Assembly (NCBI GenBank): GCA_027886185.1
Contig: WOAB01000619.1
Span: 1,612,001 to 1,676,000 of the forward strand
DNA from: Rheum nobile
Taxonomy: Eukaryota > Streptophyta > Magnoliopsida > Caryophyllales > Polygonaceae
DNA: 64,000 nucleotides
Reading direction: 5' to 3'
A model generated the notes under the pieces. It had not been told where the DNA came from and did not search any database. It worked only from the letters and a program-made list of their open reading frames with translations. Below are positions 8,810 through 20,456 of this stretch, piece after piece; position 1 is the stretch's first letter, and each line of letters begins with the position of its first letter. The position numbers and the translations under genes are program-made.

Positions 8810-11800
8810 TTCTCCCCTTCTTGGCAGCAAAGCGTCCCTGCTTCGTCCTCGTCGTGCTAAGGGGGAGTGTAGGGAGACAAGTCGGCCATGTTGAAGCTTG
8901 GATGCGCGCTATAGTCGTCTGGAAGCTCAAGGTGGTAAGCATTGTCGCCAAGCCGCTCTAAGACCTTGAATGGGCCATCTACGCAGGCATCAAGCTTGAT
9001 GCGCCTTTTTGCGGGGAAGCACTCGCGGCGAAGGTGGAGCCACACCAATTCGCCGGCCTAAAAAATCATGTGGTGCTAGCCACGATCTGCATGGGCCTTG
9101 TATTGCGCTGTCCGGCGATCAAGCTGGGCCCTCGTCTGCTGGTGAAGTGCTCGGACAAACTTCACACGCTGCAGTCCCTTTACGCTTTCCTTGTCTCTCA
9201 TCGGACGCGGCGTCAAGTCCAGCGGCGTGTAGGGGTTGATGCCATAGACAACCTCAAATGGAGTCATCTTCGTCGCCGAGTGAATAGACCTATTATAAGA
9301 AAATTCCATAAACGACAAACGCTTTTCCTACCTGCGGAGGTTAGCTTTCAACATAGTTCTAAGCAAAGTACCAAGGGTCCTATTGGTAACCTCCGTTTGG
9401 CCGTCAGTTTGGGGGTGATATCTAGTAGAAAACACTAAGTCTGTCCCCAATTTCAACCATAAAGACTTCCAAAAATAACTTAAGAACCTAGTGTCACGAT
9501 CCGACATAATAGTCCTAGGAATCCCGTGCAATTTCACCACATGCTCAAAAAATAACCTAGCAACATCCGAAGCATTATGAGTCATTTTGCAAGGAATAAA
9601 GTGAGCCATTTTAGAAAATCTGTCTACAACCACAAATATCGAGTCCTACCCCTTCTTGGACATGGGCAACCCTGAAATGAAATCCATAGAAATATCCTCC
9701 CAAGGGGTGGTCGGTATAGGCAAGGGGTTGTACAATCCATGGGGGCTCGATCTAGACTTAGCTCTTTGGCATGTCCTACAACTCACACAAAACCTAGTCA
9801 CATGATGAGCCATCCTAGGCCAATAAAAGTGTTCCTTAAGAGCAGCCATAGTCTTAGCTACACCAAAATTCCTCTCCCCTCATGTGCCTCTTGGATCAAA
9901 AGCCTACGAATAGAAGTGCTTGGGATGCACAATTTTCCCTCCTTAAATAAGTAGCCATTATCCACGATAAACCCATTAGACTCTCCCTTCTCAACACAAG
10001 ACTAAAAAATAGACTTAAAGTCTTCATCACTAGCATAGAGTTCTTTGATAAGGGAAAAGCCTAAAATAGAGAGGGCATCGGCAACCACGTTCTCCTTTCC
10101 CTTCTTGTATTGGACCACGTATGGAAAAGTCTCCATGGACTTAACCCAATGAGCATGGCGGCGGTTGAGGTTGACTTGGCTCTTGAGATACTTCAAAGCC
10201 TCGTGGTCAGAGTGAATCACAAATTCTTTGGGCTACAAGTAGTGCTGCCATGTCTTCAACACCCGTATAAGCGCGTAGAGCTCCTTGTCATAGGTGGGGT
10301 AGTTGAGGGTGGCGCCGGTGAGCTTCTCACTGAAATAAGCTATGGGTCAGCGCTCCTGGAGAAGGACACCTCTAATGCCGTGGTAAGACGTGTCACACTC
10401 GACCTCAAAGGTCTTGGTGAAGTCAGGCAATTGCAGCAACATCGGGCGGCACAAGCGGTCCTTGAACGCAGAGAACGTGGCCTCATGGGCCTCGCTCCAC
10501 TCAATGGCGGCATTCTTCTTGGTGAGCTCATGCAGCGGTGCGGCAATTGTGGAGAAGTCCTTCACGAAGTGGCGGTAGAAGCCTGCGAGCCCTAAGAAGG
10601 ATCGGACCATGGTAGCCGTAGTAGGGCGCGACAACTTCTCTATGTCGCGAATCTTCTCTTGGTCCACGCGGAGTCCATCCTTGCTAACAACAAAACCAAT
10701 GAAAACAGTAGATTCCGAGCAAAAAGAGCATTTACCTAGATTAGCATGAAGACTCTCTTGCCTAAGACACTCTAACACAACCCTAAGGTGGCCCAAGTGG
10801 TCTTCTAAGGTCTTGTTGTAAACAAGAATATCATCAAAGTAGACAACAACAAATTTGCCCAAATGCGCCCTCAATACATTGTTCTTGAGCTACATGAACG
10901 TGTTGGGTGCATTAGTGAGGCCGAAGGGCATCACTAACTACTCATAGAGTCCGTACTTGGTCTTAAATTCCGTTTTCCACTCATCACCTTATTTCATCCT
11001 AATTTGGTGATAGTCACTCTTCAAATCTATCTTAGAAAATAAAGTGGCTCCATGAAGTTCATCTAGCATATCATCTAGCCTAGGAATAGGATGGCGATAC
11101 TTCACCATGAGTTGGTTGATCGCGCGGCAATCAATACACATGCGCCACGAGCCATCTTTCTTGGGCACAATGGTGACTGGGATGACGCAAGGACTAAGGC
11201 TCTCACGGACGTAGCCTTTGTCCATCAACTCTTGGACCTGGCGCTGCAGCTCCTTGGTCTCCTCAAGACTGGCGCGGTAGGCGGCGCGATTGGGCAAGGA
11301 AGCACCGGGCACAAAGTCAATCTGGTGCTCAATGCCTCTCACGGGTGGCAAGCCGGCATGAAGGTCCTCTGGAAGCACATCCTCAAATTCCTACAAGAGA
11401 GACGAAATAGAAGGGGGTAAGTCAACCAAATCCTTGATATTAAGAAGACACGCATTAGGCAGAAGGCGAAAGCAAGGTTGGCGTCCCTGAATGACTGGAG
11501 TGATGTCCCTGGAGCGCACTAGCAGCAACCTCTTCTCGCAAGTGCCCTTGAGTGGCACATGCTCCGTGGTGCTGGGGCGCGTCGTAGTCTGGCTGCGCAG
11601 CGGTGCTCTCGTCACTGTCGCGCATGTTGCGGCGCAAGCTGGCACTGGCGTCGCTGGGCGCTCCCTGGGCTTGGTAGCACTGGAGCGAGCCGCGTCGATA
11701 GAGTGCGCTGCGGAGTGCGAGGTGTCGTTGGGGTGCGCGGCATGGCTGGTGCACGCGGCAGCGACAACTTGTGTCTTGGCCTGCTCGATGGCCTTGATGC

Positions 11801-12026
11801 GGTTCCGCTCCACTTGATCATGCAGAATTTCCTTGGGGCTCAAGGGAAGCAAAGTGATGCGGTTCCCATTGTGCATGAACACGTAGTTGTTGAGGAAGCC
11901 ATCATGTAGGGCGCACTTGTCAAATTTCCAAGGGCGGCCTAGAAGCAAGGGAGTGGCATCCATAGCAATAACATCACAAAGCACAGTATCATTATAATAG
12001 CCAATATTGAAGGTGACGTGGCATTG
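8810..12026 (-). pseudogene. CRM-like pol: end of protease, RT, RNase H, integrase
   Basis: Minus-strand domains in order: end of protease with ATPLLLGRPWKFD (near 11940); RT with PVTIVPKKDGSWRMCID and the YFDDIL active site (near 10840); an RT-RNase H connection with FLGLAGFYRHFVKDFS; RNase H with HSDHEALKYL; integrase with a CRTCQRAK zinc-finger part (near 9780), a VVDRFSKMAHFIP core strand, SDRDTRFL and YHPQTDGQTE; and a C-terminal part with NAYHLELPDDY. Breaks include TAA near 10987, TAGs near 10943 and 10895, a TGA near 10346, a TAG near 10236 and frameshifts in the integrase. The protease is cut at 12026 by the nested plus-strand element. The last codons run through the polypurine tract into the LTR. 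Confidence 0.85.
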
Positions 12027-12919
12027 CGATGCGACCCTGCCTTCCATGTCCGTTGTTGAAGAGGAGCAAGCGACGAGCCTCCAGTCACCAGGTCGCGAGC
12101 CAAAGCCATCATCAAGGCCACTCAATCTCTGGTCACGCGCCTCGTCGCCAGCCAAGGCGCGCCCGAATCTGCGCCCCCGCTTGTGCTCCTCGCCACGCTC
12201 AGTGACACTGTCGAGCCCAGTCGGGCCCATTGCCCTCCGAGCCTGGCGTGCCACCCACAGAGACCATCCATCCTGGCCTAGCTGAAGGTCTGGCCCAACT
12301 TTTGCCTCACTCGCGTTGCATCATGGCCTTCGCTAATGCCTTGTCGCCGCGCATGCCTCGCCAGCACTCAAGACCGGTGCCTATCCCTAGTTTAGACATT
12401 TAGAGGTTTTTTTTCTTGTTTTAGACATTGTTGATTTGAGCTTTCTATTGATGTAAATTTCTTCTTTAGGGTGTGCGCTCCACTTGTGTCGAGTGGGCTA
12501 GCCCATTAGGCGGGTCTCGGCCCATCCGAGCACCTGTGCCTTTTTAAGGCCATCTAGGCCTTCCTTGTAAGGGTTACATCATATTTTAATTCAAGTTAAG
12601 TATTGAGTGATTTATTCCTCGTTCTTGAGTTTGACGTCAAAACACTTCTCAAATCCTATCTTTCGCCGCTCGCCATAATCGCTACTACCTCCTCCGCCGA
12701 TCGACGCTTTGATCCTTTGTCTCTTGTCACTTCAAGCAACCTTAAGTGCCAAGTCTTGTGGCCACTCGAGTATCCAAGGCTGCATTATTCCTTTAACGCC
12801 GTGTCCGATCTACTTTGCTTCCCCTCGCGAACCTCAATCAAGACGATCGTGACCAAGCACAAGGCCTAGATCTGCTCATCGCCGACAACCTTGACCACAT
12901 CAAGGACAAGGATGCATCA
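12027..12919 (+). repeat. 5' LTR of the plus-strand CRM-like element
   Basis: 893 bp, ending GCATCA directly before the primer-binding site. It still encodes a tail resembling VTRSRAKAIIKATQSLVTR without stops (about 12083-12140), matching the pol tail in the 3' LTR, although in a 5' LTR this frame is not joined to pol. Confidence 0.88.
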
Positions 12920-12921
12920 AT

Positions 12922-12933
12922 TGGTATCAGAGC
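12922..12933 (+). other. Primer-binding site, initiator tRNA-Met
   Basis: TGGTATCAGAGC, two bases after the LTR end at 12919. It matches the 3' end of plant initiator tRNA-Met, the usual primer for CRM and related chromoviruses. Confidence 0.9.
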
Positions 12934-13876
12934 GCCAATGGTCTTGTAAGTCACTATCTCTTAAGTTCATCTTGTTCACGTTTCATCCCGCCAACCACCA
13001 CTCTTTCCTTCCGCTACCACCAAAAATTTCTCACAATCTCCATTTGTTTGGCTTTCAAAATCACCAATTATTTTTCTGGCCGTAACAAGATTATTGTTGT
13101 CCGAGATTTGCTCCATACAATTGGCTCCCTCAAGCCAAGCAATTGGCCGATTCGCCCCTCCACAAAATCCTCAACCAATCCCTACATTCACGCATCTAAT
13201 ATTTGCCGAGATACTCTAGATTTTTTGCATGATTTTGTGATTAATTGCTTGGCATATTTTGTAGGATTTTTTGCATTATTTCGTGATTTATTTCTTTATT
13301 TGCTAACCACCAAATCTGCATCAATCTTCTCTCTCCAATCACGCAAAATCTCAACTTATTGCATATTCTTTCTTAATTAGCTTTGACCGAATCGTAATTG
13401 CATTTCAAATTCAAACTTTAATTCAAATCCAAGATTGACTTAGATTTTATTATTTAAAAAAAGCCAGAATAATTTTCAAAAAAAAAGAAGGCAAATCCGA
13501 ATTTCATTTTTACTTGAAGCAAAAGCCAAAATAAGGTAAGGCATCAAGTTTTCTTCTCCACTTTCGGTCGAAGTCCATTGTGTCGCCTCTCCGCCGCCTA
13601 GGTAATCATCTAGGGAGGTAACTTACGTGTCTTAGTGCTTCTTGACTACTACTTGTGTTATCGATTCATCACTTGATCAAGCGGGAGTCTGGTTTTGTCT
13701 CGCTTACATTATCTTTGTGATTGTGTTTAACTTGCTTGCAACCGCCCTCACGGCTTGCCAAATTATTCTTTCCAACGTGAACTTGTGTGCTAAGTGTAGT
13801 GCTTGCTATGTCATTGTTGCTTTACTATCTTTTGTTCGTTTTTACTCGCATGTCTGGTCACATTGTCATAGGTAGC
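12934..13876 (+). other. Untranslated leader of the plus-strand CRM-like element
   Basis: AT-rich and without a convincing coding frame. It resembles a long 5' leader between primer site and gag. I see no repeat or RNA gene in it. Confidence 0.5.
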
Positions 13877-15018
13877 ATGACGACGCCCACACACACGAGT
13901 GGAGACGGCAATGACAGCGACGACAATCCCACTCTACCACCACTGCCGCAGGTTCTTCCTCCTCAACAAAATCCCCCTGCCAACCAAGAGCTCACGGCTG
14001 AGCAAAGGGAAATCCTAGAGTTGTGTCGCCAAGTCACCCAACTCCAAAGCCAACAAACCCGTCAAGTGCCGATGCCGTTGGTTGAAATGGAGGCCGCTAG
14101 CCAATAGCGGCAACCTATGGCCGGACCAAGCCACACTCGCTTGGACAAGGGCAAGAATGTCGTGCCCTCCACATCTCACCAGCAGCCACACTTGCAACGG
14201 ATCCACTCGGTCATTGAGAGTAGAAAGGGCCACGTCTCACCGCGAGACCGCTACAACCCGCAGGCGACACCCGGCAGCGACGACAGTGGCTCTGACCCTA
14301 ATGCCCGCTCTCAAGGTGAGTATTCTAACCCCTATGATTTTGATGTCAGGTATGGTGACAGTGCAGACCAGCGCTGTCGTGACGACACTCACAAGTCGCA
14401 TGACCTTCGTGCGCGCCGCGCACAACATGACTCCAGCCCACACAGGCGCTCGCGCCGGTGCAACAAACATGGCTCCAGGCCTACTGACCGGCACCACTCG
14501 CGCCCACCTGCGCCCACGCTTGTGCCGTTCGACATCAATGACATCAAAGTGCCCGAACCCCGCGCTATGGCTCCGATGGCTATGGAACAGCCACTCCATC
14601 GGTGCGCGATGAATTTGATGATGAAGAGATGGAGGATTCGGGCATGGTAAACCCGAGATCCTTCCATCCCCCCCTAGGCGATCACATTGAGCTCCAAGAC
14701 CGGCTCGCGGACTACATTCCTCCGCGTCTTCACACCGGCGGTCCTCAACATGACCGCCACGCTGATGATGGGCATGACGACCACATGCATTACCGCCGCC
14801 ACATGCCAAGAGATGCCCGCCGCCACGCGCCTGATAATGGTCAGTCTCAACGCCACCACCGTCGTAATGATCGTGAGGCTTACGATACTTACGAAGAGCA
14901 CCGTGGCCATGATGACCACGGCCGCCGCCGTAGAGGCCATAACCAAGGTAATACTGGCCGCGCCTATATTGATCGGCGCCTTGACATCCAACGCCACTCT
15001 CGGCCGCCACCAAGCTAG
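13877..15018 (+). pseudogene. CRM-like gag, N-terminal part only
   Basis: The start at ATG 13877 fits the relative on the other strand, which also begins with a short acidic, Pro/Gln-rich region and a coiled coil (ILELCRQVTQLQSQQ). One in-frame TAG lies at 14105-14107 and a frameshift near 14590. The rest is rich in Arg, His and Asp (HDDHGRRRRGH-like) and ends at TAG 15016-15018. The capsid domain, zinc knuckle and protease are absent; the next bases already belong to RNase H. This is an internally deleted polyprotein. Confidence 0.7.
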
Positions 15019-16327
15019 GTGGGTCGAATTCATGGAGACCTTTCCCTATTTGGTCGTGCAAAAGAAAGGTAAAGACAAAGTGGTAGTCGATGCCCTTTCT
15101 CGTAGGTATAATCTTCTCACTCATCTTCAAACCTATATTTGCTTTAATTAAGGAGTTTGACACCTTTTTCATCAATAAGGGTTATTTGTACAAAGCTGAC
15201 CGCTTATGTATCCCTAGTTCCTCCATTAGGACCCTCCTCATTAAAGAGGCGCATGATGGCCGAGGCCACTTTGGGATTTCAAAAACCTTGGCTGCTTTGA
15301 GGGAACACTTCTTTTGGTCTCACATGACTACACATGTCACTAGGTATTGCAAGAGTTGTGTTGTTTGCCAACGGGCTAAGGCTAGCTTGAGTCCTTATGG
15401 TCTATACACTCCACTGCCCATCCCAATCGCCCATTAGGAAGACCTATCCATCGACTTTATCACAGGTTTGCCTCTATCTCGAAGAGGTAAGGATTCTAAT
15501 TTTGTTGTTGTAGACATGTTTTCTAAGATGGCCCAGTTTGTAGCTTGTAGGGTGACTCATAATGCCACGGACATAGCTGACCTTTTCTTTGATAATGTGG
15601 TGCGCTTATATGGGATTCCTAAGACTATTGTTAGTGATAGGGATATGAAATTTGTTGGGCACTTTTGGAGAACACTTTGGGGAAAGCTAGGCACTCAACT
15701 CCTATTTTCTACTAGCTATCACCCCTAGACGGATGGCCAAACTGAGGTCACCGACCGCACTTTAGGAGACCTCCTTCGGACCATGCTCAAGACCAGTCCC
15801 AGGCGTTGGGAGGATTTACTTTCTATTGTTGAGTTTTGCAATTACAAGTCCAGGCACTCGGCAACAAAATTGACGCCGTTCGAAGTGGTCTATGGCTGCA
15901 ACCCTTTGACGCCGCTTGACATGTTGCCACGCCTCATGAAGGACCAGGAGCATGTCACCGCCGCCAATCGCACCGCACATGTCCAAAAGCTACACCGCCG
16001 CACTCGTGCCCAGGTTGAGCGTCGGGCTGCCCAATATGCCGCGCATCATAACAAGGGCCGCCGCAAACTCATTTTCTCCCCAGGTGATTTGATGTGGGTT
16101 CATTTACGCAAGGATAGGTTCCCTGCCAAGCGCAAGTCCAAGCTTGCCCCACGCGGAGATGGCCCCTTCAAGATTGTCAAGGCCATCGACGACAATGCCT
16201 ATTAGGTCAATCTCCCTCCAGATTTTGGTGTCCATGCCACCTTTAATGTGACTGATCTTCAGCCTTATGTAGAGCCTGCTTTTGAAAAGGGTGAAGCGGG
16301 GATGCTTCACAGCCAAGCGAGGGAGGG
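15019..16327 (+). pseudogene. CRM-like RNase H end and integrase
   Basis: It opens with the last RNase H block (METFPYLVVQKKGKDKV, VVDALS). The integrase has the zinc-finger part (HDGRGHFG, then CKSCVVCQRAK near 15350-15385), the core strand VVVDMFSKMAQFVA, SDRDMKFVG and HP-stop-TDGQTEV, and a C-terminal part with WVHLRKDRFPAKRKSK and DGPFKI. Stops are TAG at 15435 (family Trp), TAG at 15726 (family Gln in HPQTDGQ) and TAG at 16203. After the last stop the frame runs through the polypurine tract GCGAGGGAGGG (16317-16327) into the 3' LTR. The integrase would insert cDNA into chromatin; this copy is dead. Confidence 0.82.
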
Positions 16328-17230
16328 TGATGCGACCCTGCCCTACATGTCCGCCGCCGAAGAGGAGCAAGCCATGAGCCTCCAGTCACTTGGCCTATCA
16401 CCAGGTCGTGAGCCAGGACCATCATCTAGGGCACTCAATCTCTGGTCACGCGCCTCGTCACCAACCAAGCGCGCTCGAAGCCGCACCCCCGCTTGTGCTC
16501 CTCGTCACGCTCAACGAAACTGCCGAGCCCCAGTCGGGCCCATTGCCCTCCGAGCCTTGTGCGCCACCCACAGAGACCATCCTGGCCTAGCTGAAGGTGG
16601 GGCCCAGCTTTTTCCTCACTCATGCCGCGTCATGGCCTTCGTCAATGCCTTGTTGCCAAGCATGCCTCACCAACACTCAAGACCGGCGCCTATCCCTAGT
16701 TTAGACATTTAGAGGTTCTTTCTTTCTTGTTTTAGACATTGCTATTTTGAGCTTTCTATTTATGTAATTTTCCTCTTTAAGGCGTGCGCTCCACTTGTGT
16801 CGAGTGGGCTAGCCCATTAGGCGGGTATCGGCCCATCCGAGCACCCGCGCCTTTATATGGCCATCTCGGCCTTCTTTGTAAGGGTTACGTCATATTTCAA
16901 TTCAAGTTAGTATTGAGTGATTCATTCCTCCTTCTTGAGTTTGACGTCAAAACACTTCTCAAATCCTATCTTCCGCCGCTTGCCGTAATCGCTACTACCT
17001 CCTCCGCCGATCGACGCTTCGATCCTTTTCCGCTTGTCACTTCAAGCAACCTCGAGTGCCAAGTCCTATGGCCACTCGAGTATCCAAGGCTGCGTTATTC
17101 CTTTAATGTTGCGTCCGATCTACTTTGCTTTTGCCTCGTAAACCTCAATCAAGACGATCATGACCAAGCACAAGGCCTAGATCCGCTCATCGCCGGCAAC
17201 CTTGACCACATCGAGGCCAAGGACGCATCA
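16328..17230 (+). repeat. 3' LTR of the plus-strand CRM-like element, carrying the pol tail
   Basis: It begins TGATGCGACC and ends GCATCA. One frame encodes GPITRS, stop, ART, with TQSLVTRLV soon after (about 16397-16470), the counterpart of the tail in the minus-strand copy. Overlap of the pol end with the 3' LTR is a recognised feature of some CRM elements. Another open frame of 154 codons (16248-16712) crosses the LTR boundary as well. Confidence 0.85.
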
Positions 17231-17235
17231 CATTG

Positions 17236-19290
17236 CCTTTTTACCACATTGCCACCATTACCTTTGGAGATCCACTGGAGGCTATAAGGCTGTGGGTGAG
17301 GAGTTGTCGCAATGCCAAGATGGTCGATGACCTTCTCGTTGATGATGATGCAATAACTCCCTCCATCAATGATCACACTGAGGTCGGCAGTCTTGACCAG
17401 GCAGCGTTTATGGAAAAAATTCTATCGTCGGTCCACCAGGGTGCCTTCTTTGGCTATGAGGACGCGGCGTGTGATAAGGCCCAAGCGAGTGACTTCATCA
17501 TCGCTGGGCGCACTGCAGTAGTATGCGTCTCTATCATCGACAGTGGCATAAGGGGTGTCCTCATCATGGGGCGCGTCGTCGTCATAGACAAGCTCATCAT
17601 CGAAGGACTCATAGTCGGCCTGGGAGAAGAGGACGCGCTTGTTGTTGGGGCAGTCGCGCTGCACATGGCCACGACCTTGACACTTGAAGCAGACGCAGTC
17701 ACGGGCACGATCATCCTAGGAGGCTGCGGGACGCGCTGGAGGCGCAGCAGCGCGCGCAGGGGGCGCACTGCGAGTAGAGGCGGTAGCAGGCGCCGCGGGG
17801 GTAGACCTAGATTGCGGAAATGGGCGTGAAGAATTAGAAGAAAAATTGGAGTTTGGCTGAGAAACATACCTGGGGTTTGTATGCGACCACGTAACCTTCT
17901 TCTTCCTTTGAATCTGCGCGTATATCTCCATAGCGGTATGGGTCATGATGTTGAGGTCCTTGATGTTGAGAATCTTGAGCTGCTCGCAAACCTCAATGTC
18001 AAGCCCACACAGAAACATAGAGCGCATGGCCGAGGGGGCGGGATGCACGCCATCCTTGTGGCACATCTCCTCTAGCTCTGCAAAGAACTCGAGCGGAATA
18101 CGAGACCCTTGTGTTGCCAAGGCAATCTTGAGGTGCATGTCCTCCTTGTAGTCTACAGGCACGTACCGCTTTGTCATCACGTAGATCAATTGCTTCCAGC
18201 TTGAGATGGGATCCATTCGCCTTCTAGCTCGCTCGCTGGTGAGATGAAACCACCAAGCACGAGCGGTAGCGATGAAGTGTAGGGTGGAAATCTCTACCAT
18301 CTCATGCTCCAGGTATTGGCAATGAGCTTGGACATACTCTGTGGATTGCTGCCACTCAAGATATTTGGAAGCATCATATTCACCAGCAAAATAGTCATGT
18401 TTTACCTTAATGTCACGACGTTGAGTCGCAACCATAGGGGGCTGCATAGGCGCATCGCGGCGATCATGGCGGAAGTCGCACGGCAGGGGCAAGTCTCGCA
18501 TGGCATCGCGCGCGCTCACTTTATGGGCGAAGCTCGTGGCGTCGCTGTCCTAGGGGAGCACGACTGTCCGTAGGTGGTGGCACATAAAATTCATCGCGTT
18601 GTTCACGCACATGCACACTGCCACTGCGGATGTAGTTCTCATCTTCATCATAGTCGAAGAGGGGGTCGCTGACATTGGGCATCTCAGGCTGGCGCACGGC
18701 GGCTTCAAGGTCTTTGTCATCGTCGGCGAAGTCATGGAAGTCGTTGTTGTCGTGCTCCGGCTCACTGGCGCTGTGGTAGCGTGCATTGCGGGCCGCGGTC
18801 TTCCTCTTGTCGATGGTGTTGACATAAGGGAAATGATCCTTGGACACGGGGTGGCTGTGAGATGGGCCAGCATCAGATGTGCCATCATCGTTAAATGGCT
18901 CATGGCGCGCGGAGGGAGTCGCTAGGGCAGGATTGTACCGCTCACGCGCATCCACACGTCCTAACTAGTTCTGGTGGCTCTCCACCTGGGAGCGCAGCCA
19001 TTGTGGCAGCATTGTCGGCACTGCTGCAGGGGTCTTGCCGTGAGAGAGGGCGGCGGCGGCGGCCGTGTCAGGCCACTGCGCCGTTGGATTCACCATGGGG
19101 ATCGCGTGCGCTGTTGGCTGCGTGCAGTTGCGCGATCTCGGCGTCACGCTCGCGTAGCGCTGCTGCAGTCGTTTCCTCGCACGCGGTAAGCTCGGCTTCC
19201 TTCGCGGCGAGTTGGGCTTGTAGTGCGGCGCAAGCTTCTTGCGCGTTACAGATGCGCTGCGCAACGTCGGCTTGGTTGGATGGTGAATTC
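17236..19290 (-). pseudogene. CRM-like gag and first half of protease, minus-strand element
   Basis: Read on the minus strand from about 19290. An N-terminal coiled coil (AALQAQLAAKEAELTACEE) precedes an acidic linker. The capsid domain has HDYFAGEYDASKYLEWQQS and the WW-containing stretch ARAWWFHLTSER (near 18260-18230). A Pro/Ala-rich linker and a CCHC zinc knuckle CFKCQGRGHVQRDC (near 17690-17650) follow, then the protease start MIIDGGSYC (near 17370). Breaks: a TAG at about 18965 in a Gln context, frameshifts near 19070, 18520 and 17710. The protease stops at 17236, where the plus-strand element is inserted, and resumes at 12026. Confidence 0.82.
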
Positions 19291-19360
19291 GTTGTGTCCA
19301 TGGAGAAATCACCAACACGAATCATGAAACAAGCAAGATATCAAACGAATCAAGCAAAAG

Positions 19361-19427
19361 AACCAAGGCAAACCAAGTCCTTGTCTCGCAAGGAACCAAG
19401 GCAAACCAAGTCCTTGTCTCGCAAGGA
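19361..19427. repeat. Two tandem copies of a 33-bp unit
   Basis: AACCAAGGCAAACC and the bases after it repeat from 19394 with period 33, upstream of gag in the leader of the minus-strand CRM-like element. Confidence 0.8.
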
Positions 19428-20295
19428 ACCAAAAAACAATTCCGCATAAGGAAACAAATTTTTCCGTGCGTGAGGCGGGTTGGCTTGACGTATGGCTTGA
19501 AGCAAAGGATTAGCAACAATCAATTCAAGCAATCGTCCTGATCCAAACAAATCAAGCAATAAATTTCAAATCTTTCAATTAAGTGGCAAAAATTCGCAAG
19601 CAAGAAAGTTGACACCTTGATTGGTTGTCGTCGAAAACTTGATTTAGAGGAAGCGGAGAGATGAGAGAATGGATCTTGGGTTGTATGAATAGGCTTCACC
19701 TAGATCGTCCGAGGCTTTCGTTTTTGTTTTGTCCGTCCTTAGAAAAATTTAGAGAATGTTTGGAAGACAATTTTTTTTATATAATCCGACGCAAGACTCT
19801 CTTTTTTTTTTTAGAGAATCTCACAAGATTTTGTTGCATTGTGAGAGAAGAGAGAGAAGAGGGAATTCGTCCAACAAGAAATAAGGAAACAACTAACTAA
19901 CATGCAAAATTCTATCCAAATAAAAAGAGAGAGAGAAAAAGATCACAAAAGTTGTTAGGAAAGTTCTCTACTTGCAAAGAAAAGATAATGCTAAAAGGAA
20001 AGGATAAGATATTAGGAAAGGGATAAGATTTGGCTAACAAACTTTGAAAAGTCAAAGATATTGTCTTGGAAGCCAAGAAAAGGGTTAGGTAGGCCGTGAA
20101 TAAGACTCGGCTGCGGTGGCGGCAGTCACGGATGGCTGTGAGCGATGGGTGGCGGAAGCGATAGCGCGGGAGTACGGGTGGTGGTAGCGGCGGTGGTGGG
20201 TGGCGGTGGGCGAAAAAGTGGTAAAAGAAGGATTTTTATGCAGAAAAAAAAATTCAAGATTCACAAGAGAAACAAGAAGACTTAGCTTGACAATG
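19428..20295 (-). other. Leader between primer site and gag of the minus-strand CRM-like element
   Basis: AT-rich with GA-rich runs and no supported ORF. The GC-rich part at 20100-20220 is made of GGTGGCGG-like simple sequence. I see no RNA gene or promoter that I could support. Confidence 0.5.
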
Positions 20296-20307
20296 GCTCT
20301 GATACCA
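20296..20307 (-). other. Primer-binding site, initiator tRNA-Met, minus strand
   Basis: The minus strand reads TGGTATCAGAGC, two bases from the LTR end at 20310. It fixes the element's orientation. Confidence 0.9.
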
Positions 20308-20309
20308 GT

Positions 20310-20456
20310 TGATGCGAAAGTCCCCGTTGACACGATCGTAGATGTCCTAGAACGCAACAAAGTCAAGCCAAGCGTCAAGCTTGCGTCTTCTTAGTGTCTT
20401 AGAGGTTTCTTGAAACCAAAGAGATGGCTTTCTTCCTTGTGTGTCGCCTTGGAAAC
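20310..20456 (-). repeat. 5' LTR of the minus-strand CRM-like element, part next to the primer site
   Basis: It matches 7803-7950 of the 3' LTR. The last five bases, GAAAC (20452-20456), recur at 26947-26951 and mark the insertion of Athila-like element 2. The remainder is at 26952-27854, so the uninterrupted LTR was about 1050 bp. Confidence 0.9.

Larger units (their letters stand above)
12027..17230 (+). mobile_element. CRM-like element on the plus strand, nested in the protease of the minus-strand copy
   Basis: It is flanked by CATTG at 12022-12026 and 17231-17235. Removing it and one CATTG joins the host protease frame without a gap, which confirms the boundaries. LTRs are 12027-12919 and 16328-17230. 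The first base of the 5' LTR is C where the 3' LTR has T (TGATGCGACC). Between the LTRs are a primer site, the N-terminal part of gag and the RNase H-integrase part. Everything from the capsid to RT is missing, joined near 15018. The LTRs differ at many positions, so the insertion is not recent. Confidence 0.92.

Noticed and set aside
14237..15175. 312-codon open frame on the minus strand
   Set aside because: It is the complement of the plus-strand gag, whose repetitive Arg/His/Asp codons leave the other strand open. It has no motif of its own.
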